A stretch of 12,323 nucleotides of DNA from an uncultured Ruminococcus sp. (GCA_902783705.1 CACZSA010000077.1:1-12323); one strand, 5' to 3'; shown: positions 1 through 6,515, counted from the stretch's first letter. The notes: a model not told the origin generated them from the letters alone. Program-made: numbers and translations.

Positions 1-168
1 ATCAACGAAGACGAATGCATCGGCTGCGGTACCTGCGCTGGCGAATGTCCCGTGGAAGCGATTTCCGAAAAGGACGGCAAGTACGTCATCAACCCGGACG
101 AATGCATCGAATGCGGCGCTTGCGCGGGCGTCTGCCCCGTCGAAGCTCCGAAGCCGGACGAAGAATAA
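1..168 (+). CDS. 2[4Fe-4S] ferredoxin, 5' end outside the window
   Basis: This is a small cytoplasmic electron carrier of the clostridial type. Two cluster-binding motifs are visible: CIGCGTCAGECP at residues 6-17 of the visible part and CIECGACAGVCP about 29 residues later. Each has the C-x2-C-x2-C-x3-C-P pattern that holds one [4Fe-4S] cluster. The family is usually about 55 residues long, and 55 codons plus a TAA stop are present, so only the first few residues are likely missing. Such ferredoxins accept electrons from pyruvate:ferredoxin oxidoreductase, hydrogenase and similar enzymes in anaerobes. The acidic tail (ending PDEE) is common in the family. A strong terminator follows at 188-220, so this gene is probably the last of its transcript. 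The identification is secure; its specific partner cannot be told. Confidence 0.95.
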   Translation: MNEDECIGCGTCAGECPVEAISEKDGKYVINPDECIECGACAGVCPVEAPKPDEE

Positions 169-187
169 TTCTGCGCGAGGCGCGAAT

Positions 188-220
188 GGGGGAGTGTGAG
201 TTTTCTCACTCCCCTTTTTT
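188..220 (+). terminator. intrinsic terminator after the ferredoxin gene
   Basis: GGGGAGTG (189-196) pairs with CACTCCCC (207-214) as an 8-bp stem and is followed directly by six T. An alternative inner pairing of GAG (198-200) with CTC (205-207) is also possible. It lies 20 bases after the ferredoxin stop and only 21 bases before the next start codon, so any read-through would feed the yabB-rsmI genes. Confidence 0.87.
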
Positions 221-241
221 CGTCCCCGCGTCCTCCTCACT

Positions 242-1009
242 ATGACCGATGATCTGCTGAAATCCGCCGACGAGCGGCTCACCCCCATCAACGAGCGTCT
301 CTCGCTCCTCTCCCGCCGCCGCGGACTGACCTTCGGGACGGACAGCTACCTGCTCGCGGCCTTTGTCCGGGCAAATCCCTCCGGGGATGCGGTCGAGCTC
401 GGGGGCGGAACGGGCGTCGTCTCCCTGCTCTGCCTCGCACGGGAGAAGTTTGCCCGCATCCTCTCGGCGGAGATCCAGCCGGAATACGCCGATCTCATCC
501 GCCGCAACGCCGCGTTCAACGGCCTCGGCGATCGGCTGACCGCCTGGGAGGGCGACGTGCGCTCTCTCACCGTCGATGTCACGGGAGGCGAGGTGCGGGC
601 GGTGTTCTCGAATCCCCCGTATCTGCCCATGAGCGCCGGGTTCACGAACGATTCCGATGAAATGAACACGGCGCGGCGCGAGGAAAACGGCACGATCCGC
701 GATTTTGCCGCCGCGGCCTCCCGGCTCCTCTGCTGGGGCGGTCTTTTCACCGTCGTCTACCGTCCGGACCGCCTCACGGAGCTGTTCACAGCCCTCCGGG
801 ACGCGCGGCTCGAGCCGAAGAAGATGCTTCTCGTGCATCCGACACCCGCCTCCCCGCCCTCGCTCGTCCTCGTCGAGGCGAAGAAAGGCGCGGGCGAGGG
901 CATCCGGATCGCGCGTCCGCTGTTCATCTATCCGGACAGGCCGGGCGGCGCGTACACGGCGGACATGCAGGCGGTCTACGACGATTTTTCGCTCGCCCAT
1001 CTCTTCTGA
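242..1009 (+). CDS. yabB: YabB/TrmN6-like tRNA1(Val) adenine-N6 methyltransferase
   Basis: This is an S-adenosylmethionine-dependent methyltransferase of the YabB/YfiC (TrmN6) family, which methylates N6 of A37 next to the anticodon of tRNA1(Val). The N-terminal part carries the family pattern of 'NERL...GLTFGTDSYLLAAF' (residues 17-41). The SAM-binding motif I is ELGGGTG (52-58), and NPPY at 124-127 is the catalytic motif of N6-adenine and N6-glutamine methyltransferases. At 255 residues its length is normal. The ATG at 242 is the only plausible start, since the family N-terminus begins just after it, but no good ribosome binding site precedes it. rsmI starts 22 bases downstream. In Bacillus yabB and rsmI (yabC) are also neighbours but with the small gene yazA between them; yazA is absent here. 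No promoter was seen between the ferredoxin terminator and this gene. Confidence 0.9.
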   Translation: MTDDLLKSADERLTPINERLSLLSRRRGLTFGTDSYLLAAFVRANPSGDAVELGGGTGVVSLLCLAREKFARILSAEIQPEYADLIRRNAAFNGLGDRLTAWEGDVRSLTVDVTGGEVRAVFSNPPYLPMSAGFTNDSDEMNTARREENGTIRDFAAAASRLLCWGGLFTVVYRPDRLTELFTALRDARLEPKKMLLVHPTPASPPSLVLVEAKKGAGEGIRIARPLFIYPDRPGGAYTADMQAVYDDFSLAHLF

Positions 1010-1031
1010 ACAAACAATCGAAAGGCGCGTC

Positions 1032-1889
1032 ATGGAAGAACGACCCGAAAAAAATGCCGTCACAGGCGGCACCCTGTACCTTGTCGCGACGCCGATCGGC
1101 AACCTCGCGGATCTCTCACCCCGCGCACAGAAGGTCCTCTCCGAGGTGGATTTCGTCGCGGCGGAGGACACCCGGAATTCCGGTCAGCTCCTCTCCCGGT
1201 TCCGCATCTCGAAGCCGATGGTGAGCTATTTTGAACACAACAAGCGCGAACGCGGCCCGGCAATCGTCGAGCGGCTTGCGCGGGGCGAATCCTGTGCGCT
1301 CGTGACGGACGCCGGAATGCCCGCGATCAGCGACCCCGGGGAGGATCTCGTGCGGCTCTGCGCCGAAGCGGGGATCCCCGTCACCGCCGTTCCCGGATCC
1401 TGCGCCGCCGTCACCGCGCTGGCCCTCTCCGGGCTGCCGACGGGCCGCTTCGTCTTCGAGGGCTTCCTCCCGACGCAGAAGAAGGAACGCGCCGAACGCC
1501 TCGAAGCCCTGAAAGACGAACCGCGCACGGTGATCCTCTACGAAGCGCCGCACAGACTCCGCCAGACGCTCGACGATCTCGTCACCGATTTCGCCGCCCG
1601 TCCGCTCGCCCTGTGCCGGGAGCTGACGAAGCTGAACGAGGAGATCGTCCGCACGACGGTGGAAGGTGCGCGCCGGCTCTATGAAGAGCGCGAACCGCGG
1701 GGCGAATACGTCCTGATCCTCGGCGGTCGGACGGCGGACGAGGCGCGCGGGGACTATCCCGAAGATGTCGCGGAGCACGTCGCCATGCTCGAGAAATCCG
1801 GTCTCTCCCGCATGGACGCGATCAAGGCTGCGGCAAAGGCAAGGGGCGTCGGGAAGAACGAGATCTACAAGATCGTAAACGTAAAATAA
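1032..1889 (+). CDS. rsmI: 16S rRNA (cytidine1402-2'-O)-methyltransferase RsmI
   Basis: RsmI uses S-adenosylmethionine to methylate the ribose 2'-OH of C1402 in the decoding centre of 16S rRNA, which tunes start-codon choice and fidelity. The 285-residue protein shows the tetrapyrrole-methylase fold signatures: GTLYLVATPIGNL (residues 13-25), AAEDTRNSGQLL, ALVTDAGMPAISDPG and PGSCAAVTALALSGLP, followed by EGFLP and YEAPHRL. The last 35 or so residues (LSRMDAIKAAAKARGVGKNEIYKIV) match the small helical RsmI C-terminal domain. The ATG at 1032 is chosen because it follows AAAGG (1021-1025) at good spacing and gives the normal family length; the reading frame stays open far upstream, but that part overlaps yabB and is only a shadow. 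It is probably co-transcribed with yabB. Confidence 0.97.
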   Translation: MEERPEKNAVTGGTLYLVATPIGNLADLSPRAQKVLSEVDFVAAEDTRNSGQLLSRFRISKPMVSYFEHNKRERGPAIVERLARGESCALVTDAGMPAISDPGEDLVRLCAEAGIPVTAVPGSCAAVTALALSGLPTGRFVFEGFLPTQKKERAERLEALKDEPRTVILYEAPHRLRQTLDDLVTDFAARPLALCRELTKLNEEIVRTTVEGARRLYEEREPRGEYVLILGGRTADEARGDYPEDVAEHVAMLEKSGLSRMDAIKAAAKARGVGKNEIYKIVNVK

Positions 1890-1896
1890 AAGGGCA

Positions 1897-1917
1897 GGAA
1901 TCCGCCCCCCGGATTCC
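1897..1917 (+). other. perfect hairpin in the rsmI / membrane-protein gap
   Basis: GGAATCCG (1897-1904) and CGGATTCC (1910-1917) form an 8-bp perfect stem around a CCCCC loop, starting 8 bases after the rsmI stop. No T run follows, so it is not a standard intrinsic terminator. It sits just ahead of the strong ribosome binding site of the next gene and may act as an mRNA 3'-end stabiliser or processing boundary. Function is not shown by the sequence. Confidence 0.5.
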
Positions 1918-1941
1918 ACGAAATGAAAAGGAGGTTTCTCC

Positions 1942-2274
1942 ATGGCGAAGAGCCGAACGAAGAAAACCGTACTTGTCATTCTGATCCTTGTCATCCTGGT
2001 CATCGCCGCAGGCATTGCGCTGCTCTCCGACCAGTTCCTCATTGCGCGGGTGCTGGAGGTCCGGAGCGATTCCCTCCTCGTCGAGGTCTCCAACTCCCCG
2101 GAATACCGCTGGATCGAAAGAAAGTTCGGCGGAGCCGGAGACTACACATACATCCGCCTCTATGTCCGCGATCCGGCGGCGTTCGAGGTCGGCCAGTTTT
2201 TCGCCGCCCTTACCCGGAGCGGTCAGGAGGATTCTTCCCCGCCCGGCATCGGCGCGCGCCGGATCTTCCGGTGA
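1942..2274 (+). CDS. small single-pass membrane protein, unknown function
   Basis: I do not recognise this 110-residue protein. Residues 1-8 are basic (AKSRTKK), and residues 9-28 are a strongly hydrophobic helix (VLVILILVILVIAAGIALL), so it is likely an N-terminally anchored membrane protein. The remaining part, about 80 residues, contains beta-like stretches (RVLEVRSDSLLVEVS, YTYIRLYVRDPAAFEVGQFF), which could form a small domain outside the membrane. The start is well supported: AAAAGGAGG at 1926-1934 lies 7 bases before the ATG, the strongest ribosome binding site in this part of the window. It follows rsmI by 52 bases and precedes the isomerase-like gene by 49, so it may be in one transcript with them. 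The strong binding site and codon use like its neighbours support a real gene. Confidence 0.78.
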   Translation: MAKSRTKKTVLVILILVILVIAAGIALLSDQFLIARVLEVRSDSLLVEVSNSPEYRWIERKFGGAGDYTYIRLYVRDPAAFEVGQFFAALTRSGQEDSSPPGIGARRIFR

Positions 2275-2323
2275 ACGCACCCGCTAACACATAAAAAATC
2301 AATCCAGAAAGGATTCTATCAAT

Positions 2324-3241
2324 ATGAAAATCGGTCTCACCAGCTACAGCATGAACAACTACATCTGCGACGGCATTATGTCCGTCTGCGAGGTCATGCG
2401 GTTCGCCAAGGGCATCGGCGCGGAGCACATCGAGCTTGTTCCCTTCGGCTTCACCCTGCACGACGACAAGACGGGCGAATTCAACGAGCCGCTGATCGCC
2501 GAGATCCGCCGGGTATCCGAGGAAATCGACCTGCCGCTCTCGAACTACGCCGTTCTCGGGGATCTGCTCCGCGCGGATCCGGACGCGAGACACGCCGAGG
2601 TCGAACGCCTGAAGCGGCACATCGACGTCGCGGCGAAGCTCGGCCTGAAGACGATGCGGCACGACGTCTCCTCCTTCCGCCGCCCTCTCGAATCGAACAC
2701 GCCCATTGCGTTCGAGAAGGAATTCCCGCTCGCCGTCGAGACCTGCCGGGAACTGGCGGACTACGCGTCGCAGTACGGCATCACGACGCTCGTGGAGAAT
2801 CACGGCTTCTTCGTCAACGGCTCGGACCGCGTGATCCGCCTCATCGACGCCGTCGACCGCGAGAACTTCGGCCTCCTGCTTGACACGGGCAACTTCACCT
2901 GCGTGGACGAAAATCCGACCGTCGCCGTAAAGAAATGCGCGCCGATCGCGAAGATGGTGCACCTCAAGGACTTCTATATCCGCCGCGCGGACCGTCTGAC
3001 CGGGAACGGCGGGCTGTTCCGCTGCGACTCCGGCTGCTGGTTCTCCTCGAACTCCGGCGAATACATGCTTCGCGGCTCGATTCTCGCGCAGGGCGATCTC
3101 GACATCTGGTCGATCCTCGGCTTCATCCGCGACACCGGGTACGACGGATACGTGTCCATCGAATTCGAGGGCATGGAGGACGGCAAGATCGGCTCCGAAA
3201 CCGGCATGGCTGCGGCACGGTATATTCTCGAGAATTCGTAA
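2324..3241 (+). CDS. sugar phosphate isomerase/epimerase-like TIM barrel (AP endonuclease 2 family)
   Basis: The 305-residue cytoplasmic protein belongs to the xylose isomerase-like TIM-barrel family (AP_endonuc_2 fold), whose members isomerise or epimerise sugars and inositols using a divalent metal. Likely metal and substrate ligands are visible in the family order: E158 in LVENHG, D187 in LLLDTGN, H213 and D216 in VHLKDF, and E280 in SIEFEG. The N-terminus KIGLTSYSMNNY is a typical first strand. The ATG follows AAAGGA (2308-2313) at 10 bases. The sulfatase gene lies downstream beyond the DUF559 cassette; without the cassette the two would be close neighbours on one strand, which suggests a shared sugar pathway. 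The exact substrate cannot be told. Related IolE/IolI-type or hydroxypyruvate isomerase-like roles are possible. Confidence 0.92.
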   Translation: MKIGLTSYSMNNYICDGIMSVCEVMRFAKGIGAEHIELVPFGFTLHDDKTGEFNEPLIAEIRRVSEEIDLPLSNYAVLGDLLRADPDARHAEVERLKRHIDVAAKLGLKTMRHDVSSFRRPLESNTPIAFEKEFPLAVETCRELADYASQYGITTLVENHGFFVNGSDRVIRLIDAVDRENFGLLLDTGNFTCVDENPTVAVKKCAPIAKMVHLKDFYIRRADRLTGNGGLFRCDSGCWFSSNSGEYMLRGSILAQGDLDIWSILGFIRDTGYDGYVSIEFEGMEDGKIGSETGMAAARYILENS

Positions 3242-3287
3242 TATAGGATCTGCCGAGCGGGAATCAAGCGATCCTGAACACTCGTAC

Positions 3288-3340
3288 CCCTCATCCGTCA
3301 TCGCTGCGCGATGCCACCTTCCCCACGGCGGGGGAAGGCT
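3288..3340 (+). repeat. left structured repeat of the DUF559 cassette
   Basis: The repeat reads CCCTCATCCG (3288-3297), a 15-base spacer, then GCCACCTTCCCC (3313-3324), a 6-base loop and GGGGAAGGCT (3331-3340). Two hairpins form: CATCGC/GCGATG (3299-3304 with 3308-3313, loop TGC) and CCTTCCCC/GGGGAAGG (3317-3324 with 3331-3338). No T run follows, so it is not a terminator. The right copy at 3822-3869 is inverted. Confidence 0.85.
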
Positions 3341-3398
3341 CACAAAATGCAGCGGCTGTATTGGAGACGATTTCATCCATGCGGTGAGAGGAGTTCGT

Positions 3399-3761
3399 AT
3401 GCAGAAACTGACCTCTGTATCGAAAACACTCAGAAAGAACATGACCCCGGAAGAGCGTCACTTATGGTATGACTTTCTCGTGAATCTTCCGGTCACTGTC
3501 CGCCGGCAAATGGTAATTCATGAGTATATTGTGGATTTCTGCATTCCAAAGTACAGAATTGTCATTGAGCTTGACGGTATACAGCATGAGACACCGAACA
3601 ACCAGAATGCAGACTATATTCGCGATATGTTTCTCTCTCAACAGGGCTATCTGATCCTGCGCTATCCGAATTCTCTGATTCGCAATAATTTCCGCTTTGT
3701 GTGCGAGGATATACGAACACATCTCCATTCTGCGTCGGCAAACCCCAGTAAGTTTTTCTGA
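3399..3761 (+). CDS. DUF559 (PD-(D/E)XK, Vsr-like) endonuclease-domain protein
   Basis: This 120-residue protein is a DUF559-family protein, a small nuclease fold related to very-short-patch repair endonucleases. The family pattern is complete: MTPEERHLWYDFL near residues 15-27, RRQMVIHEYIVDFCIPKYRIVIELDGIQH, and the late LILRYPNSLIRNNFRFVCEDI. The D of IVDF and the E and D of IELDG are the likely PD-(D/E)XK metal-binding residues, so the nuclease looks intact. ATG 3399 is preferred over the GTG at 3384 because AGAGGAG (3387-3393) lies 5 bases before it. Codons ending in A or T (ATT, TAT, TTT) are much commoner than in the neighbours. The gene is alone inside an inverted-repeat cassette, with no methyltransferase beside it, so a role as the enzyme of that cassette is more likely than restriction or Vsr-type repair. 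Its target is unknown. Confidence 0.88.
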   Translation: MQKLTSVSKTLRKNMTPEERHLWYDFLVNLPVTVRRQMVIHEYIVDFCIPKYRIVIELDGIQHETPNNQNADYIRDMFLSQQGYLILRYPNSLIRNNFRFVCEDIRTHLHSASANPSKFF

Positions 3762-3821
3762 GTTATCCATTATAATCTCAAGGAAACCGATGAAGCTTTA
3801 CGGGTCGACTTCACTTTCCAT

Positions 3822-3869
3822 AGCCTTCCCCCACCGTGGGGAAGGTGGCCCGTAAGGGCCGGATGAGGG
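3822..3869 (-). repeat. right structured repeat of the DUF559 cassette (inverted copy)
   Basis: Read on the + strand it is AGCCTTCCCC (3822-3831), loop CACCGT, GGGGAAGGTGGC (3838-3849), a 10-base spacer and CGGATGAGGG (3860-3869). This is the inverse of the left copy with one change in the loop. Its second hairpin is GGCCC/GGGCC (3847-3851 with 3856-3860) closed by a GTAA loop, a GNRA-type tetraloop. The spacer differs from the left copy in sequence and length, but still folds. Confidence 0.85.
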
Positions 3870-3911
3870 AGCGTCATTCCACGGTTTCCATTATTTGGAA
3901 GAAGGAAAAAT

Positions 3912-5258
3912 ATGAATGTACTCTTACTCGTCGTCGATCAGCTTCGGTATGACTGTGTGGGCGCGGCGGGGATCCGTCCGGTGAAGACGCCAAACTTCGA
4001 CCGTCTCGCCACCGAGGGCCTCTTCTTCGAGAACGCCTACACGCCCCTCCCCGTCTGCGCGCCCTCCCGCCAGGCGATGCTCACCGGGGTCCAGCCCGAT
4101 TCCATCGGCGCGCTCTTCAACTACAATTTCATCGGCACCTGCGGCGCGGATCCGGCGACTCCGACATGGGTCTCCGAGCTCTCCGACCGCGGTTATCGCT
4201 GCGCGTTCGCCGGGAAGTGGGACGCCTCCCCGAACGGCGACGAAACCGCCTTCGGCTACGAGACGATCTTCGACGGCGCGGCGTGGGCAAAGGAGATCGG
4301 GGACAAATACGGCCCGATCGACTACCCGAATTCCTGGTTCGGATGCTCCAATCCCGTAGCGTTCGAGGACACGAAAACCTACCGGATCTGCAAGACCTCG
4401 GCAGACTTCATCCGGGAAAACGCCGGACGCCCGTGGCATGTGTGGGTGGACATCACCGACCCGCATCTTCCCTGCCGTCCCTCCACGCCCTACGATACGA
4501 TGTACCGCCCGGAGGACATGGAACCGTGGCCCGGCTTCGGCGACACGCTCGAGGGCAAGCCGTACATCCAGAAAAAGCAGATCGAGAACTGGCACCTTGA
4601 AGGCCGGACATGGGAGGAATTCGCACCGACCGTGGCGTATTACTACGGGATGATCACGCAGACGGACGCGGCGATCGGGCAGATTCTCTCCGCGCTCGAC
4701 GAGACCGGGCAGGCGGACGACACGCTCGTGATCCTGCTTTCGGACCACGGCGACACCTCCGGCGACCACGGGATGATGGACAAGCACTACATCCTCTACG
4801 ACAGCGTCGTGCACGTCCCGTTCATCGTGAAGGCGCCGGGCATCGCGCCGCAGAGGGTAAAGAAATTCGCGTCGAGCTCCCTCGATATCGCGCCGACCGT
4901 CGAAGCGCTCGTCGGGATGGCGGCGGAGAGCGAGCGGCACGGGCACGCCGTCACGGACTATGTGAACGGCGCGGACACCCCGGACTATGCGGTCTTCACC
5001 TCGAACGGTCAGCAGTTCGGGCTCTTCACACAGCGCGGCATCCGCACGGAGCGGTACAAGTACATCTGGAACCCGACGGACGTCGACGAATTCTACGATC
5101 TCGCGCTCGATCCGGGCGAGAAGATCAACCGCGCCGCCGATCCCGCGTACCGGGAAATCATGGCGGACCTCGGCGAAAAGCTCCTCGCGGAACTGCGCCG
5201 CAGAAAGGATCCCTTCGCGTCCGGCTGGATCGGCTGGCAGTGCGGACGGGGCGAATAA
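3912..5258 (+). CDS. formylglycine-dependent sulfatase (S1-type arylsulfatase family)
   Basis: The 448-residue protein hydrolyses a sulfate ester, probably on a sugar. The signature CAPSRQAMLTG (C49-G59) is the C-x-P-S-R motif in which Cys49 must be oxidised to formylglycine by a separate maturase, not found in this window. Calcium-site residues are D9 and Q10 near the N-terminus and D278-H279 in LLSDHGDTSGDHG. TPNFDRLATEG (26-36) and WYHP-like features such as DPHLPCRPS are also typical. There is no signal peptide, so it acts in the cytoplasm on an imported substrate. The ATG follows GAAGGA at 5 bases. A long hairpin terminator ends the gene. The isomerase-like gene upstream, beyond the DUF559 cassette, may process the released sugar. 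Substrate is unknown; choline-sulfatase or N-sulfoglucosamine activity cannot be excluded. Confidence 0.94.
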   Translation: MNVLLLVVDQLRYDCVGAAGIRPVKTPNFDRLATEGLFFENAYTPLPVCAPSRQAMLTGVQPDSIGALFNYNFIGTCGADPATPTWVSELSDRGYRCAFAGKWDASPNGDETAFGYETIFDGAAWAKEIGDKYGPIDYPNSWFGCSNPVAFEDTKTYRICKTSADFIRENAGRPWHVWVDITDPHLPCRPSTPYDTMYRPEDMEPWPGFGDTLEGKPYIQKKQIENWHLEGRTWEEFAPTVAYYYGMITQTDAAIGQILSALDETGQADDTLVILLSDHGDTSGDHGMMDKHYILYDSVVHVPFIVKAPGIAPQRVKKFASSSLDIAPTVEALVGMAAESERHGHAVTDYVNGADTPDYAVFTSNGQQFGLFTQRGIRTERYKYIWNPTDVDEFYDLALDPGEKINRAADPAYREIMADLGEKLLAELRRRKDPFASGWIGWQCGRGE

Positions 5259-5268
5259 CGAATCAGAG

Positions 5269-5318
5269 AAAGGGCTGTTCCCTCTCCGTGCACAGGGAGG
5301 ATCAGCCCTTTTGCTTTT
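5269..5318. terminator. terminator between the sulfatase and XRE genes
   Basis: AAAGGGCTG (5269-5277) pairs with CAGCCCTTT (5303-5311) over 9 bp. Inside, CCTCTC (5281-5286) can pair with GGGAGG (5295-5300) using one G-U pair. TTTTGCTTTT follows on the + strand, so it ends the sulfatase transcript. The minus-strand XRE gene stops at 5320 and reads into the same stem, with a weaker T run on that side. Confidence 0.85.
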
Positions 5319-5319
5319 G

Positions 5320-6474
5320 TTATTCCGTCCCCTGCGTGCGCCGTACCCATGCGTTCCAGCGCGGATCGGCCTGCAGCTCGCCCTTGACCCGGCTGTACTC
5401 CGGAACGGACCACCACGGCCAGACCTCGGGGAGCTCTTCCGCGAAGCGGCGTTCAGCATCCGGCGCCTCGATCTTCACGTGATGCAGCAGCGGGGCAGTG
5501 TAAAATCCGTCGGTCAGCTGGTCCCCGGCGTGCGCAGATTCCAACGCATGGTCCAGCGCGTCAAAGGCAGCGTCCCGCTCGTCTGCGAGCCACAGATAGT
5601 ACGAACGGAGCATCTCAAGGCAGGCAGCGAATCCGGACAGCGGCCCGAAGAATCCGTCGGTACAGACAAGACCGATCATCCCAACCGCGCCGTCGAGCAT
5701 GTCCGCGGCAGTCTTCGGCGGAAGGCTTCGATCCGTGAGAACGATCGATTCGATCAGCTCTCCGGATGTGCGGACCGTCTCGATCAGGGCCTCTCCCTGC
5801 GCCGCCGCTGCCTCCTCCCCATCGAACGCGCGAATCCGAAGAAACGGCTTCGACGCCGCCATCTCCGGCGCGGATTCCGCGAGCTCCAGCGCCTTTTCCC
5901 GCTCGCCGAGATTGGCGTACAGCTGGGACAGCTCGATCACGGCCTGCTCGCGCATCGGTCCGGCACTCAGTGTCGGGAGTATCTTTTCGTAAAGCCGCAC
6001 GGCCTCCCGCCACTCCGGATAAGTCCGGTGGAGATCGACGTCGTAATGGCTGTACCCGTCCGGCCCATCGACGTGGTGTTCGCCCCGCCGTACATAGCCC
6101 GCGTTGTACAATACCGACGCCAGCGAGAGCGTGAGCTTTTCGTTCCCCGGGAATTCGATCAGCGATTCCCGCGCCAGCGAAACGGCGGCATCGAGGCTGA
6201 TGTCCTCGCCGTTGTTCTCCCGGTTCATTTCGCAGATCCGCTCCGCGAGCGCGTCGACTTTCTTTGCGCGTTCGTTGTCGCAGCCGAAGAGCTCGTCGAT
6301 CGAGACGCCGAAGAAATTGGCAATCGGCGGGATCAGCTCCACGTCAGGGCAGCAGATGCTGTTTTCCCATCGCGAGACCGCCTGCGCAGTCACGCCGAGC
6401 TCGCCCGCGAGGTTCTCCTGCGTTCGCCCGTCCCGCAGACGGAGTTCGCGGATCCTCTCACCCAGTTTGATCAT
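5320..6474 (-). CDS. XRE-family transcriptional regulator with TPR-like C-terminal region
   Basis: This 384-residue protein is a DNA-binding regulator. Residues 4-60 form an HTH_3 (Cro/CI-like) domain: IRELRLRDGRTQENLAGELGVTAQAVSRWENSICCPDVELIPPIANFFGVSIDELFG. The rest, about 300 residues, is alpha-helical; segments such as 'AVIELSQLYANLGEREKALELAESAPEM' resemble tetratricopeptide repeats, which commonly sense peptides or partner proteins. The start has AGGAGA (6481-6486, minus strand) 6 bases upstream, and a near-ideal promoter is visible at 6516-6544. It faces away from guaB across a 330-base regulatory region and converges on the sulfatase gene. Its targets are unknown, though repeated CCGATTG motifs beside its own promoter are candidates. 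Many Clostridia carry several such HTH-plus-helical-domain proteins. Confidence 0.92.
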   Translation of the reverse strand: MIKLGERIRELRLRDGRTQENLAGELGVTAQAVSRWENSICCPDVELIPPIANFFGVSIDELFGCDNERAKKVDALAERICEMNRENNGEDISLDAAVSLARESLIEFPGNEKLTLSLASVLYNAGYVRRGEHHVDGPDGYSHYDVDLHRTYPEWREAVRLYEKILPTLSAGPMREQAVIELSQLYANLGEREKALELAESAPEMAASKPFLRIRAFDGEEAAAAQGEALIETVRTSGELIESIVLTDRSLPPKTAADMLDGAVGMIGLVCTDGFFGPLSGFAACLEMLRSYYLWLADERDAAFDALDHALESAHAGDQLTDGFYTAPLLHHVKIEAPDAERRFAEELPEVWPWWSVPEYSRVKGELQADPRWNAWVRRTQGTE

Positions 6475-6515
6475 GTTCTTTCTCCTGTTTTTATGGAATT
6501 CACCGGTGTGATTTC

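Larger units (their letters stand above)
3288..3869. mobile_element. inverted-repeat cassette carrying a DUF559 nuclease gene (putative mobile unit)
   Basis: Two inverted copies of a structured repeat (3288-3340 and 3822-3869) bracket the DUF559 gene. Their outermost 10 bases, CCCTCATCCG and its complement, are identical, and the aligned core matches at 37 of 38 positions. The enclosed gene is AT-richer than its neighbours: one 60-base line (3541-3600) has 26 G/C, against 43 in the line 4201-4260 of the sulfatase gene. The unit lies between two genes on the same strand that could otherwise be an operon. I saw no clear target-site duplication, and no transposase other than the nuclease itself. 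The repeats and composition are seen directly; mobility is inference. It could instead be a nuclease gene captured between two older palindromic repeats. Confidence 0.5.

Noticed and set aside
206..1171. Long minus-strand frame opposite yabB
   Set aside because: It runs through the ferredoxin terminator and both plus-strand genes and has no recognisable motif.
3313..3340. The CCTTCCCC/GGGGAAGG hairpin read as an intrinsic terminator or as a CRISPR repeat
   Set aside because: It has no T run after the stem, and only two inverted copies exist around a gene, with no spacer array.
3763..3780. TATAAT at 3771-3776, a possible promoter for the sulfatase gene
   Set aside because: No -35 box is found at the right distance (GTAAGT at 17 bases), and the region is AT-rich, so a chance match is likely.
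3280..3876. Target-site duplication flanking the DUF559 cassette
   Set aside because: The bases just outside (CTCGTAC on the left, AGCGTC on the right) share no convincing direct repeat.
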